In this document: one piece after another, positions 43,086-52,088 of the stretch | How the letters are laid out: every line of letters starts with the position of its first letter | Position numbering within the stretch: the stretch's first letter is position 1 | Origin: Bacillus renqingensis | Lineage (GTDB): Bacteria > Bacillota > Bacilli > Bacillales > Cytobacillaceae | Direction of reading: 5' to 3' | Length of the DNA: 64,000 bases | Assembly: GCF_016464375.1 (NCBI RefSeq) | Contig: NZ_JADDIU010000005.1 | Location: forward strand, 62,001-126,000 | Position numbers and translations under genes: made by a program | Notes under the pieces: model-generated | Told to the model about the DNA's origin: nothing | The model's input: the letters and a program-made list of their open reading frames with translations, nothing else | Databases searched by the model: none

Positions 43086-44931
43086 CCCGGCAACACCCCC
43101 GCCGTTAAGACCGGGCGGCGCCCACAGACGGGGCCCGGTTGTAAAGCCGAAGAATTTCACAGGCACCCTCAAGCGGTTATGGGACTATATCGGCAAAGAA
43201 CGAAGCATGCTTACACTTATCTTTATCTTTATTTTAGTAGACTCCGTGTTAATGCTGCTAAATCCATTCCTCATCGGGAAGGCCATTGATGCGATGAGCT
43301 TGAACCATGGCAAGGTCAATTTTGGCTTTTTAGAAGTGATGATTATGATCTTGACAACAGCCTATATCGCCGATGCCCTCCTAACATGGCTGCAGGGCTG
43401 GCTGATGGCCGGTGTTGCCGGAAGAATCGTGAAAAGTTTAAGGGATTCCCTGTTTAAAAAACTGCAAAGGCTTCCGATTGCTTTTTTCGATACACGCTCA
43501 CATGGGGAACTGATGAGCCGGCTCTCAAACGACGTCGACAATATCAGCAATACGATATCGCAATCAATGACACAGCTAATGTCAGGGGTAGTTGTTATTG
43601 TAGGATCGCTGGTAATGATGATTGTGTTAAGCCCCATCTTAACAGCAGCCAGCATGGTGACGATCCCGCTCGTATTTTTGCTGACCAAGATGATTGCGAA
43701 ACGGACAAGTGTGCTGTTTAAACAGCAGCAAATCGAACTCGGCAGTTTAAATGGTCATATTGAAGAAACGATTTCCGGGATTGAAGTCGTGAAAGCCTTT
43801 AACCACGAGGATAAGGTAATCGAGGAATTTGAACAGGTCAATACCAGGCTCCGTAAGGTCGGCCTTAAGGCGCAAATTTGGTCGGGATTTTTGATGCCGA
43901 TAATGAATGTAATTAATAATTTAGGCCTTGCTATCGTAGCGATTGTTGGTGGCATCCTCGCAGTAAAGGGGCATATTACGGTTGGTGCGATCGCAAGTTT
44001 TATCACCTATTCTCGGCAATTCGTCCGCCCTCTTAATGATTTGGCGAACATTTTTAACATCCTTCAATCCGGTGTTGCCGGTTCGGAGCGGGTGTTTGAA
44101 ACGATTGATGAGCAGGAGGAACCTGCAGATGAGAAGGATGCTGTTTCATTGGAGCGACCGCAAGGCCATGTCGTGTTTGACAATGTCAGCTTCGGCTACC
44201 GCGCGGACGTGCCGATATTGAAAAATGTCAGCTTTGAGGCCAACGTTGGCAGAAGTATCGCTCTTGTCGGTCCGACCGGCGCTGGAAAAACAACCGTCGT
44301 CAATCTGTTAACAAGGTTTTATGATGTGACAAGCGGGAGAATTCGATTAGACGGGCGCGATATTCGTGACTATACAAGAGACTCGTTACGGCGTTCCTTT
44401 GGTTTTGTCCTCCAGGACACGTATCTATTTTCCGGAACGATTAAAGAAAATATTAAGTACGGGAAACCGGATGCAACGGATGATGAGGTCAAACATGCGG
44501 CTCAGATGGCAGGTGCCGCAGGCTTCATTAACCGCCTCCCTCAAGGGTATGACACGGTGCTTACGGAAAATGGCGGCAGCCTCAGTCAAGGCGAGCGCCA
44601 GCTGTTGGCCATTGCCAGAGTGATGCTGGCAAAACCGGCACTGCTGATATTGGATGAAGCGACAAGCAGCATTGATACCCGGACGGAGCTCCATATCCAG
44701 AAAGCGTTGCTTACTTTAATGGAGAACCGGACGAGCTTCATCATTGCCCACCGCCTTAACACGATTCGCGATGCCGATCTGATCATGGTGATTGACAAGG
44801 GACAAATTATAGAAAAAGGCAGCCATGCTGAATTAATGAAGCAGCAAGGCAGATACTATCAGATGTTTTTTAACCAATTTAAGAATGTGGAACCAGGGTA
44901 CCAGCAACAAATCGCTGAAAATATCCGTTAA
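43060..44931 (+). CDS. Heterodimeric ABC exporter, catalytic half (YfiC-like)
   Basis: 623 residues. A Pro/Arg-rich N-terminal tail (PPPLRPGGAHRRGP) is followed by six membrane helices and an ATPase domain with Walker A GPTGAGKTT, signature LSQGERQ and Walker B LLILDEATSSID, which has the catalytic Glu. His-switch FIIAHRL is present. It starts at 43060 after AAGGAGGTG within the preceding gene. With its partner it should form one exporter with one active and one degenerate ATP site. Confidence 0.88.
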   Translation: MAREQQRNNPATPPPLRPGGAHRRGPVVKPKNFTGTLKRLWDYIGKERSMLTLIFIFILVDSVLMLLNPFLIGKAIDAMSLNHGKVNFGFLEVMIMILTTAYIADALLTWLQGWLMAGVAGRIVKSLRDSLFKKLQRLPIAFFDTRSHGELMSRLSNDVDNISNTISQSMTQLMSGVVVIVGSLVMMIVLSPILTAASMVTIPLVFLLTKMIAKRTSVLFKQQQIELGSLNGHIEETISGIEVVKAFNHEDKVIEEFEQVNTRLRKVGLKAQIWSGFLMPIMNVINNLGLAIVAIVGGILAVKGHITVGAIASFITYSRQFVRPLNDLANIFNILQSGVAGSERVFETIDEQEEPADEKDAVSLERPQGHVVFDNVSFGYRADVPILKNVSFEANVGRSIALVGPTGAGKTTVVNLLTRFYDVTSGRIRLDGRDIRDYTRDSLRRSFGFVLQDTYLFSGTIKENIKYGKPDATDDEVKHAAQMAGAAGFINRLPQGYDTVLTENGGSLSQGERQLLAIARVMLAKPALLILDEATSSIDTRTELHIQKALLTLMENRTSFIIAHRLNTIRDADLIMVIDKGQIIEKGSHAELMKQQGRYYQMFFNQFKNVEPGYQQQIAENIR

Positions 44932-45119
44932 GAGCTTGGAATGAAAATGGGAAATTGTCCACCCCTTATTGGTAATGGAGTTTTTAGCATTTATTCTTTT
45001 TTTGAAGTGTTCATAAATCATTTGAATCGAAAGTATCATTGCTTTCAATTTCTGGGACTATCTTATACTGTATTATAATAAGGGAAATATAGAAACGAAA
45101 TCTTCTGAGGTGATGAATA

Positions 45120-45287
45120 ATGAGTATTATTATTTTAGCATCTATGCTTTTATGGGGTGCAGTAATCCATGAACTAAGTAAACCTTCGAAAAAGCAAAAC
45201 AGCCGAAAAATAGTATCTTTAACATCTTTAGGTGCTTTATCAACTTTAGTTATAACTATCTCGCTTTTCCAAAACCTTCCGTTTTAA
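45120..45287 (+). CDS. Small two-helix membrane protein
   Basis: 55 codons from ATG 45120, with TGAGGTGATG upstream and a strong terminator 39 bp after the stop. One hydrophobic segment is at the start (IIILASMLLWGAVI), then a basic loop (KPSKKQNSRK) and a second hydrophobic segment (LGALSTLVITISLF). It is an inside-out hairpin-type small membrane protein of unknown function. An AT-rich region with TATAATAA lies just before it, so it probably has its own promoter. Confidence 0.65.
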   Translation: MSIIILASMLLWGAVIHELSKPSKKQNSRKIVSLTSLGALSTLVITISLFQNLPF

Positions 45288-45325
45288 AATTTGTTTTTCT
45301 TAAACGCGCTATTGTGGAAGAGCGT

Positions 45326-45371
45326 AAGCCTAATTCCTCGCCAAAAGTTAAGGAGGGATTAGGCTTTTTCT
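45326..45371 (+). terminator. Terminator of the small membrane protein gene
   Basis: AAGCCTAATTCCTC (45326-45339) pairs with GAGGGATTAGGCTT (45353-45366), with one G-U pair, followed by TTTTT. Confidence 0.9.
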
Positions 45372-45525
45372 ATCTTTCAAAATCCTTCTAGTCGTAAATC
45401 TATTTCTTTTGAAATAGTTTAGAAAGTAAAGATTCGACCCAATCCCTATTTGTCCCTTCTGTTGTTTTATTGCTAGGTGTTTTTTTGCAATGGAATGAAA
45501 CCTATTCTCTTCTTTTTATTGGTGA

Positions 45526-45545
45526 CAGCTGTAAAGACATATGTT
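45526..45545. promoter_or_regulatory. Candidate NiaR operator of niaP
   Basis: Two ACANNTGT dyads, ACAGCTGT (45526-45533) and ACATATGT (45538-45545), are 12 bp apart. They lie about 80 bp before niaP, where a niacin-responsive NiaR repressor would bind in Bacillus. I recall the motif only approximately, so this is a suggestion. The rest of 45372-45624 shows no gene. Confidence 0.35.
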
Positions 45546-45624
45546 AAAATACGGTGATAAAGGATTGCCTACTTTTCTAGAGATTAGGGAATCATGTAAA
45601 CAACAGATAGTGTAGGGGGATATT

Positions 45625-46875
45625 ATGGACAATACAAAGGGGATCTCAGGTGGGCGACTGTATGGTATGGCTGGAAAAAGTGAGAAAATATCGAGTCGGA
45701 AACTGCTCGGTATTGCAGGTACAGCCTGGATGTTTGATGCAATGGATGTGGGGATGCTTTCGTTTATTATTGCGGCACTGCAGGCAGAATGGCACTTAAC
45801 CCCAGGACAGATGGGCTGGATTGGCAGTGTGAATTCTATCGGCATGGCCGTCGGTGCGTTTGTTTTTGGGTTAATGGCTGATAAAGTCGGGCGGAAGAAT
45901 GTTTTTTTAATTACTTTGTTACTCTTTTCACTTGCAAGCGGGGCTTCGGCCTTTACTAGCAGTTTAGCGGTTTTTTTAATCTTAAGATTTATCATTGGAG
46001 CGGGATTAGGTGGAGAGCTTCCGGTTGCCTCTACACTTGTCTCGGAAAGTGTTCCCGTTGAAAAGCGCGGCAGTACGGTCGTGCTGCTTGAAAGCTTTTG
46101 GGCCGCCGGCTGGCTGATTGCGGCAGTTATCTCTTATTTTGTAATTCCGGCGTATGGCTGGCAGACAGCCTTGATCATCAGTGCCCTTCCGGCATTTTAT
46201 GTGATCTATTTGCGGGTTGGCCTGCCAGATTCACCTCAGTTCATGGCCGTCAAGGAAAAAAAGAAGGCTTCAGTGTTTGAAAATCTTGCCCAAATATGGT
46301 CCAAACAGCATGCACGGCAAACCACGATGTTATGGATTGTTTGGTTTTGTGTCGTTTTTTCCTATTATGGAATGTTTTTATGGCTTCCTAGTGTGATGGT
46401 GATGAAAGGCTTTAGTTTAATTAAAAGCTTTGAATATGTATTAATCATGACACTTGCACAGCTGCCGGGTTACTTTACTGCAGCATGGTGTATTGAACGA
46501 TTTGGCCGGAAGTTTGTGTTGGTTGTTTATCTGATTGGGACTGCAGTCAGCGCCTACTTCTTTGGAACGGCTGACTCAACGGCACTGCTTATGACTTCTG
46601 GGATTCTATTATCATTCTTTAATCTTGGTGCTTGGGGCGGTCTTTATGCCTACACCCCTGAGCAATATCCAACCATCATCCGCGGAACCGGCGCCGGAAT
46701 GGCCGCAGCCGTCGGACGCATCGGCGGCGTACTTGGTCCGCTGTTGGTCGGTTATCTTGTTGCCCAAAAGATTTCCGTTTCAACGATTTTTACGATTTTC
46801 TGTATTTCCGTTTTAATCGGGGCAATGGCTGTCTTGATGTTGGGAAAAGAAACGAAGCAAAAAGAGTTAGTATAA
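45625..46875 (+). CDS. niaP: Nicotinate (niacin) transporter, MFS
   Basis: 416 residues, closely matching the pattern of B. subtilis NiaP (YceI): DAMDVGMLSFIIAALQAEW in helix 1, WIGSVNSIGMAVGAFVFGL, GLGGELPVASTLVSE, LLESFWAAGWL, FCVVFSYYGMFLWLPSVM and FNLGAWGGLYAYTPEQYPT. Twelve membrane helices. It imports nicotinic acid for NAD salvage. It starts with ATG after a GGGGGAT sequence, is a single-gene unit and ends at its own terminator. Confidence 0.9.
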   Translation: MDNTKGISGGRLYGMAGKSEKISSRKLLGIAGTAWMFDAMDVGMLSFIIAALQAEWHLTPGQMGWIGSVNSIGMAVGAFVFGLMADKVGRKNVFLITLLLFSLASGASAFTSSLAVFLILRFIIGAGLGGELPVASTLVSESVPVEKRGSTVVLLESFWAAGWLIAAVISYFVIPAYGWQTALIISALPAFYVIYLRVGLPDSPQFMAVKEKKKASVFENLAQIWSKQHARQTTMLWIVWFCVVFSYYGMFLWLPSVMVMKGFSLIKSFEYVLIMTLAQLPGYFTAAWCIERFGRKFVLVVYLIGTAVSAYFFGTADSTALLMTSGILLSFFNLGAWGGLYAYTPEQYPTIIRGTGAGMAAAVGRIGGVLGPLLVGYLVAQKISVSTIFTIFCISVLIGAMAVLMLGKETKQKELV

Positions 46876-46885
46876 TTGTTTTGAT

Positions 46886-46915
46886 AGAGACTTCCTTAAA
46901 AGAGGTCTCTTTTTT
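46886..46915 (+). terminator. Terminator of niaP
   Basis: AGAGACTTCC pairs with GAGGTCTCT across TTAAAA, with one G-U pair, followed by TTTTTT. Confidence 0.85.
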
Positions 46916-47111
46916 CATGTATCTTAAAAAGATTCATATTTAGACAAAATATTTAATAGGTTCTATTGTTAAAAATGGAAAAACAAATCCTTATTCCCTT
47001 TAAAGGATTAAATCATACAAGGCCGAGAAAGACACGGAAAATTATTATTTTTAAAATTATTTTGAAATAACACATAATAAGACTAGACGAATAGTAAATT
47101 ATTATGTACAA

Positions 47112-47126
47112 TGTTTTCAGAATATT
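47112..47126. promoter_or_regulatory. Candidate CodY box upstream of livJ
   Basis: TGTTTTCAGAATATT matches 12 of 15 positions of the CodY motif AATTTTCWGAAAATT, 42 bp before the livJ start. CodY repression of branched-chain amino acid uptake in rich medium would fit. Confidence 0.45.
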
Positions 47127-47167
47127 ATATTTTTAACAACAGATTGAAAAAAACAGGGGGTAAAGCG

Positions 47168-48352
47168 ATGAGACAGAAAAAGGTAGCCGGTATTTTTGCA
47201 TCCTTGATGCTGGCGGCGGGGGTACTGGCAGGCTGTAACTCAAGCACGAGCGGTGGCGGCGATAAAGATGCGGACAAGGGCGGCGACATAAAGATCGGTG
47301 CAAACCTTGAGTTGTCCGGCGGGGTTGCTTCTTACGGTCAATCCATTAAAGAGGGGATTGATTTAGCTTTGGAGGAAATCAACAAAGAAGGTGTTAACGG
47401 CAAGAAATTGAAGCTGATACCGTTTGACAATAAGTCTGAGGCACCGGAGGCCATTAACGGCGCGACCAAGCTGACCAGCCAAGATAAGGTTGTGGCTATA
47501 ATTGGAGCGGCGACAAGCGGAAATACAAAGGCGCAAATTGAAATCGCCCAAAGCAACAAGGTGCCATTACTGACGCCAACAGGCACGGCAGATGACATTA
47601 CATTTAAAGGCGGTAAATTAAATGATTACGTCTTCCGTACATGCTTTATTGACCCATTCCAAGGGACCGTGGCAGCAAATTTTGCAGTCAATGAGTTGAA
47701 GGCGAAGACAGCTGCGATATTTATTGACAGTGCCAGCGACTATTCAAAAGGTCTTGCTGCCTCCTTTAAAGAATTGTTCACAAAGGAAGGCGGAAAAATT
47801 GTCAAGGAAGAGGCCTATGTGGCAAAGGATACCGATTTCAATGCCCAATTGACCAATATTAAAGGGGCAAAACCAGACTTCGTCTTTATTCCGGGATATT
47901 ATGAAGAGGTTGGTTTGATTGTGAAGCAGGCCCGGGAATTAGGGATAACGGCTCCAATGATGGGGGCTGACGGCTGGGATTCTCCTAAACTGATTGAACT
48001 TGCCGGCAAGGAAGCATTGAACAATACGTTTATTACTAATCACTATTCTTCCGGTGACTCTGATCCAAAGGTTCAAGAGTTTGTTAAAGCATTTAAAGCA
48101 AAGTACAAGGACAAATCTCCTGATGCCTTCAACGCTTTAGGCTATGATTCTGCTTATTTCATTGCCGATGCGATTAAGCGTGCCGGCTCAAGCGATTCTG
48201 AGAAAATTAAAAAGGCGCTCGCTGAAACAGACAGTCTCGATCTTGTAACGGGAAAAATGAAGCTTGATGATAAGCATAATCCAATTAAATCTGCTGTTAT
48301 TTTGGAATATGTTAACGGCGAACAAAAGTTTAAAACAAAAGTCAATCCATAA
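47168..48352 (+). CDS. livJ: Branched-chain amino acid ABC transporter, substrate-binding lipoprotein
   Basis: 394 residues. Signal peptide with lipobox VLAGC, a Ser/Gly/Asp linker (NSSTSGGGDKDADKGG) and a type 1 periplasmic-binding fold starting IKIGANLELSGGVASYGQS. The amino-acid site segments AIIGAATSGNTKAQIE and LLTPTGTADDITF are typical of LivJ-like proteins. The ATG at 47168 follows GGGGGTAAA. It is the first gene of livJHMGF, followed by a small hairpin before livH. Confidence 0.9.
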   Translation: MRQKKVAGIFASLMLAAGVLAGCNSSTSGGGDKDADKGGDIKIGANLELSGGVASYGQSIKEGIDLALEEINKEGVNGKKLKLIPFDNKSEAPEAINGATKLTSQDKVVAIIGAATSGNTKAQIEIAQSNKVPLLTPTGTADDITFKGGKLNDYVFRTCFIDPFQGTVAANFAVNELKAKTAAIFIDSASDYSKGLAASFKELFTKEGGKIVKEEAYVAKDTDFNAQLTNIKGAKPDFVFIPGYYEEVGLIVKQARELGITAPMMGADGWDSPKLIELAGKEALNNTFITNHYSSGDSDPKVQEFVKAFKAKYKDKSPDAFNALGYDSAYFIADAIKRAGSSDSEKIKKALAETDSLDLVTGKMKLDDKHNPIKSAVILEYVNGEQKFKTKVNP

Positions 48353-48372
48353 ATTTTATAACTATCAAAATG

Positions 48373-48400
48373 AATAGGGAGCATGTCAATGTTCCCTATT
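48373..48400 (+). other. Hairpin between livJ and livH
   Basis: AATAGGGA (48373-48380) pairs with TCCCTATT (48393-48400); loop of 12 bases. A weak T-run follows 4-8 bases later. It likely raises livJ message over the membrane genes by protecting the upstream RNA or by partial termination. Confidence 0.55.
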
Positions 48401-48439
48401 CCCATTTTTAGGGAGTTTTGAAAAGAAGGAGTTGCTTTC

Positions 48440-49321
48440 ATGGAACAATTAATACAGCAGCTAGTTAACGGCATTTCCTTAGGAAGTATTTATGCGTTGA
48501 TTGCCCTCGGGTACACAATGGTATACGGGATTGTCAAATTAATTAACTTTGCCCATGGAGACGTCTTTATGGTCGGCGCATTTATCGGTTTTTATTCCAT
48601 CACGATTTTGGATTTAGGAATTTTCCCTGCCCTCCTTATTTCGATGGCAGCCTGTGCCCTCTTTGGCGTCTTAATTGAACGGATTGCCTACAAACCACTA
48701 AGAAATGCCACAAGGATTGCTGCCTTGATTACTGCGATCGGCGTTTCGCTGTTTATCGAATATGGCACGATTTATATCCGCGGTGCCCAGCCGGAGGCCT
48801 ATCCAAACGGGATTGTACCACTAAAGAGCATCGAGATTCTCGGGGTAAAAATCAGCGGCCAGTCATTGCTGATTTTAGCCGTTTCGATTTTCTTAATGAT
48901 TTTACTGCAATTTATCGTATATAAAACCAAAATCGGCAAAGCGATGCGGGCCGTTTCTCATGATCAAGATGCAGCCAAACTAATGGGGATTAATGTCAAT
49001 AACACGATATCCGCTACGTTTGCGATTGGCTCGGCCCTTGCCGGTGCCGCAGGTGTTGTCTTCGGGATCTATTATACAAAGATTGAACCATTGATGGGGA
49101 TTATCCCGGGATTAAAGGCCTTTGTTGCCGCGGTATTAGGCGGAATCGGCATCATCCCGGGAGCGATGGCCGGCGGGCTATTATTGGGTGTCATCGAAGC
49201 GCTTGTCAGTGCGGCGGGCTTCTCCCTATGGCGTGATGGGGTGGCGTTTGTCGTCTTGATCCTGATCTTAATTTTCCGTCCTGCTGGCTTATTTGGAAAA
49301 AATGTTAGAGAAAAGGTCTAG
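48440..49321 (+). CDS. livH: Branched-chain amino acid ABC transporter permease LivH
   Basis: 293-residue permease with about eight membrane helices. It starts LIQQLVNGISLGSIYALIALGYTMVYG, here recognised by GSIYALIALGYTMVYG and INFAHGDVFMVGAF, the LivH signature. The cytoplasmic coupling loop contains GKAMRAVSHDQDAAKLMGI. Followed by livM after 15 bp. Confidence 0.92.
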   Translation: MEQLIQQLVNGISLGSIYALIALGYTMVYGIVKLINFAHGDVFMVGAFIGFYSITILDLGIFPALLISMAACALFGVLIERIAYKPLRNATRIAALITAIGVSLFIEYGTIYIRGAQPEAYPNGIVPLKSIEILGVKISGQSLLILAVSIFLMILLQFIVYKTKIGKAMRAVSHDQDAAKLMGINVNNTISATFAIGSALAGAAGVVFGIYYTKIEPLMGIIPGLKAFVAAVLGGIGIIPGAMAGGLLLGVIEALVSAAGFSLWRDGVAFVVLILILIFRPAGLFGKNVREKV

Positions 49322-49336
49322 GGGGTGGCTTAAGCG

Positions 49337-50311
49337 ATGAAACTAGGTAAACATGTAAAAGGTTTTTGGCTCTCAATCGTTTTAGCCGTTATTTTTTCAA
49401 TTATTATTCAATTTCTTATTTCCGGGGGAACGCTAAATTCCTTTTATGTCAATACACTGTTTTCGATTGGGATTAATATTATCTTAGCGGTCAGCCTCCA
49501 CCTCATCATCGGAATTACCGGGCAGTTCTCGATTGGACATGCCGGGTTCCTTGCGATTGGCGCTTATATATCCGCCATTATTACGATGAAACTAACGCTG
49601 CCCTTTCCGGTTGCCTTGCTCGCTGGCGGTGCCAGTGCTGCAGTTGCCGGTTTAATCATCGGGATTCCGACACTAAGGCTTCGCGGTGACTATTTGGCGA
49701 TTGCAACGCTTGGTTTCGGAGAGATTATGAGAATCGTCTTTTTAAATATTGACTATGTTGGCGGGGCGAGCGGGATGACAGTCACCCACCTGACAACATG
49801 GCCATGGTTGATTTCCTGTGTATTGATTACGATTATCGTGATTGTTAATTTCACCAATTCTACTCATGGGCGCGCCTGTCTTGCGATTAGGGAGAACGAA
49901 ATTGCTGCCGATGCGATGGGGATTAATACAACGTATTATAAAGTAATGGCCTTTGTGATCGGTGCCTTTTTTGCCGGTGTTGCCGGCGGCCTGCATGCCC
50001 ATAATTTTTATATCATTCAACCGGCAAACTTTGGCTTCTTGAAGTCGTTTGATATTTTGATTTTAGTCGTTATCGGCGGTTTAGAAAGTATGTCGGGTTC
50101 CGTCATTGCCGCAATTCTGTTAACGATCATCTCAACCTTCCTGTCCAATTATCCTGAGGTACGGATGGTCATCTACAGCCTTGTGCTGATTGTGATGATG
50201 TTGTTCCGCCCGCAGGGGCTAATGGGAACAAAAGAATTTACCTCTTTCTTCAAAGTCGGAAAGAGCACGAAAGGGGGTTCCCAAGATGGCAGCAAACACA
50301 CCGTTGCTTAA
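49337..50311 (+). CDS. livM: Branched-chain amino acid ABC transporter permease LivM
   Basis: 324 residues. LivM-type signatures: LIIGITGQFSIGHAGFLAIGA and LRLRGDYLAIATLGFGEIMR. The coupling loop is GRACLAIRENEIAADAMGI. The C-terminal tail is Lys/Ser/Gly-rich and overlaps the livG start by 26 bases. It pairs with LivH in the membrane. Confidence 0.92.
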   Translation: MKLGKHVKGFWLSIVLAVIFSIIIQFLISGGTLNSFYVNTLFSIGINIILAVSLHLIIGITGQFSIGHAGFLAIGAYISAIITMKLTLPFPVALLAGGASAAVAGLIIGIPTLRLRGDYLAIATLGFGEIMRIVFLNIDYVGGASGMTVTHLTTWPWLISCVLITIIVIVNFTNSTHGRACLAIRENEIAADAMGINTTYYKVMAFVIGAFFAGVAGGLHAHNFYIIQPANFGFLKSFDILILVVIGGLESMSGSVIAAILLTIISTFLSNYPEVRMVIYSLVLIVMMLFRPQGLMGTKEFTSFFKVGKSTKGGSQDGSKHTVA

Positions 50312-51065
50312 AGTAGATCATGCGGGCATCCGCTTTGGCGGACTGAAGGCCGTATCCGAAGTAAATCTTGAGCTTCGTCAAGGAGAATTGGTTGGCTTAA
50401 TTGGTCCAAATGGCGCCGGAAAAACGACCTTTTTTAACCTTTTAACAGGGGTATATGTGCCAACGGAAGGAAGCATCTCCCTGGCCGGTGAAAAATTAAA
50501 CGGGTTAGCCCCTTACAAAATTACGAAAAAGGGAATCAGCCGGACGTTCCAAAACATTCGTTTGTTCAATGATTTATCAGTTCTTGATAATGTAAAAATC
50601 GCTTATCATTCGCTGGCAAAGCATTCGATCCTCAGCTCGATTTTTCGCCTCCCTCCCCACTTTTCCGGTGAGCGCGAAATGGAGGAAAAGGCAATTGAAT
50701 GTTTAAAAATATTTAAGCTCGATCATGTGTTCGATGAGCAGGCAAAGAACCTCCCTTATGGACAGCAGCGCCGGCTCGAAATCGCCCGGGCACTGGCGGC
50801 AAGCCCTAAATTATTATTGCTTGATGAACCGGCGGCGGGGATGAATCCGCAGGAAACGGCCGAGCTGATGAAGTTAATTGCGTTAATTCGTGAACGGTTT
50901 GACTTGACGATTCTATTAATAGAACATGATATGAACCTCGTCATGGGCGTTTGTGAGCGGATCTATGTACTGGACCACGGTCAATTAATTGCGGAAGGGA
51001 CTCCTGAGCAAATTAGGAATAACCCTAAGGTCATCGAAGCGTATCTTGGCGAGGAGGTGTCGTAA
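50286..51065 (+). CDS. livG: Branched-chain amino acid ABC transporter ATPase LivG
   Basis: 259 residues. Walker A GPNGAGKTTFF, signature LPYGQQRRLEIARAL, Walker B LLLLDEPAAGMNP and His-switch LLIEHDMNLVMG. The C-terminus PKVIEAYLGEE is characteristic of LivG-type subunits. AAGGGGG inside livM precedes the ATG. Confidence 0.93.
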   Translation: MAANTPLLKVDHAGIRFGGLKAVSEVNLELRQGELVGLIGPNGAGKTTFFNLLTGVYVPTEGSISLAGEKLNGLAPYKITKKGISRTFQNIRLFNDLSVLDNVKIAYHSLAKHSILSSIFRLPPHFSGEREMEEKAIECLKIFKLDHVFDEQAKNLPYGQQRRLEIARALAASPKLLLLDEPAAGMNPQETAELMKLIALIRERFDLTILLIEHDMNLVMGVCERIYVLDHGQLIAEGTPEQIRNNPKVIEAYLGEEVS

Positions 51066-51067
51066 CT

Positions 51068-51775
51068 ATGCTGAAAATTAATGATATTAATGTTTATTAT
51101 GGTAATATCCATGCATTGAAAGGAGTTTCTCTCGAGATTCATCCTGGGGAAATTGTTACCTTAATCGGGGCAAACGGCGCCGGAAAAAGTACGCTGTTAA
51201 AAACAATTTCCGGTTTATTAAAGCCAAAGACCGGGGAAATCTTATTCGAAGGTGAGCATGTAGCCGGAAAGGTGCCGCAGTTAATTGTTAAACGGGGAAT
51301 CTCCCATGTCCCGGAAGGCCGCCGCGTTTTTGCCAATATGTCGGTGGAAGAAAACCTGGAGCTAGGTGCTTTTTTACGCAAGGATAAAAAAGCAATCAGC
51401 GAGGATTTTGAAAAGGTGTATGGGTTGTTCCCCCGCCTATTTGAACGACGCAGGCAGCTTTCCGGTACGTTATCGGGCGGCGAGCAGCAAATGCTAGCGA
51501 TGGGTCGAGCGCTGATGGCCCGGCCGCGGCTGCTGCTGTTAGATGAGCCTTCAATGGGTCTGGCACCATTGTTGGTCAAAACGATCTTTCGAATCATCGA
51601 GGAGATCAATCAATCGGGGACCACGATCCTGCTCGTTGAACAGAACGCCAATATGGCCTTATCAATCGCCAGCCGCGCCTACGTGATTGAAACCGGAAAA
51701 ATAGTTGCCACTGGTACGGCTGCAGAGCTGGGACAGAGTGATCAAATCAGACAGGCTTATCTGGGCGGCCATTAA
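51068..51775 (+). CDS. livF: Branched-chain amino acid ABC transporter ATPase LivF
   Basis: 235 residues, second ATPase of the pair. Walker A GANGAGKSTLL, signature LSGGEQQMLAMGRAL, Walker B LLLLDEPSMGLAP and His-switch LLVEQNANMALS. It begins two bases after livG stops and is the last gene of the operon; a terminator follows at 51834. Confidence 0.93.
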   Translation: MLKINDINVYYGNIHALKGVSLEIHPGEIVTLIGANGAGKSTLLKTISGLLKPKTGEILFEGEHVAGKVPQLIVKRGISHVPEGRRVFANMSVEENLELGAFLRKDKKAISEDFEKVYGLFPRLFERRRQLSGTLSGGEQQMLAMGRALMARPRLLLLDEPSMGLAPLLVKTIFRIIEEINQSGTTILLVEQNANMALSIASRAYVIETGKIVATGTAAELGQSDQIRQAYLGGH

Positions 51776-51833
51776 GGTCTATGCGGCTGGGGTGAGAAAA
51801 GAGGACGGTCGAGGTCATATAGACGTAAAAAAG

Positions 51834-51864
51834 AGGTATCGGAGTGAACCCCGATGCCTTTTAT
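51834..51864 (+). terminator. Terminator of the liv operon
   Basis: AGGTATCGG (51834-51842) pairs with CCGATGCCT (51851-51859), with one G-U pair, followed by TTTAT. Confidence 0.8.
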
Positions 51865-51870
51865 CATAGT

Positions 51871-52085
51871 ACCAGAATTTATATCATTCGGCTTTGAGAA
51901 TTGTCCAGCTCCACAAGGAAGGCTTCGACAGAATCAGCATCGCACGAAGGAAAAGCGATAGCTTTTACGAGAAGCGCCTAGCCCCTCGAGTCATAAGACG
52001 CTCCTGAATTGAAGGCAAAGAGCGCCTTCTATTCAGGAGCGTCTTATGCTATGCCTGAGGCTGACCAAGGCGCCTTGCGCCTTTC
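51871..52085 (+). repeat. Dispersed intergenic repeat, copy 2 (longest, best hairpin)
   Basis: Same ends as copy 1 (ACCAGAATTTATATCA ... GACCAAGGCGCCTTGCGC) but with about 60 extra bases after GTCCAGCTCCA. Its internal hairpin is nearly perfect: CATAAGACGCTCCTGAAT (51992-52009) pairs with ATTCAGGAGCGTCTTATG (52031-52048), and an inner AAGG/CCTT pair adds to it. The better pairing suggests a more recent copy or selection for structure. It fills the gap between the liv terminator and the radical SAM gene, ending within a few bases of the latter's stop codon. Confidence 0.88.
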
Positions 52086-52088
52086 TAA

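Noticed and set aside
45400-45500. Minus-strand fragment ending NRDWVESLLSKLFQKK
   Set aside because: It looks protein-like but has no ATG, GTG or TTG between the upstream stop and this stretch and no ribosome binding site; at most a gene remnant.
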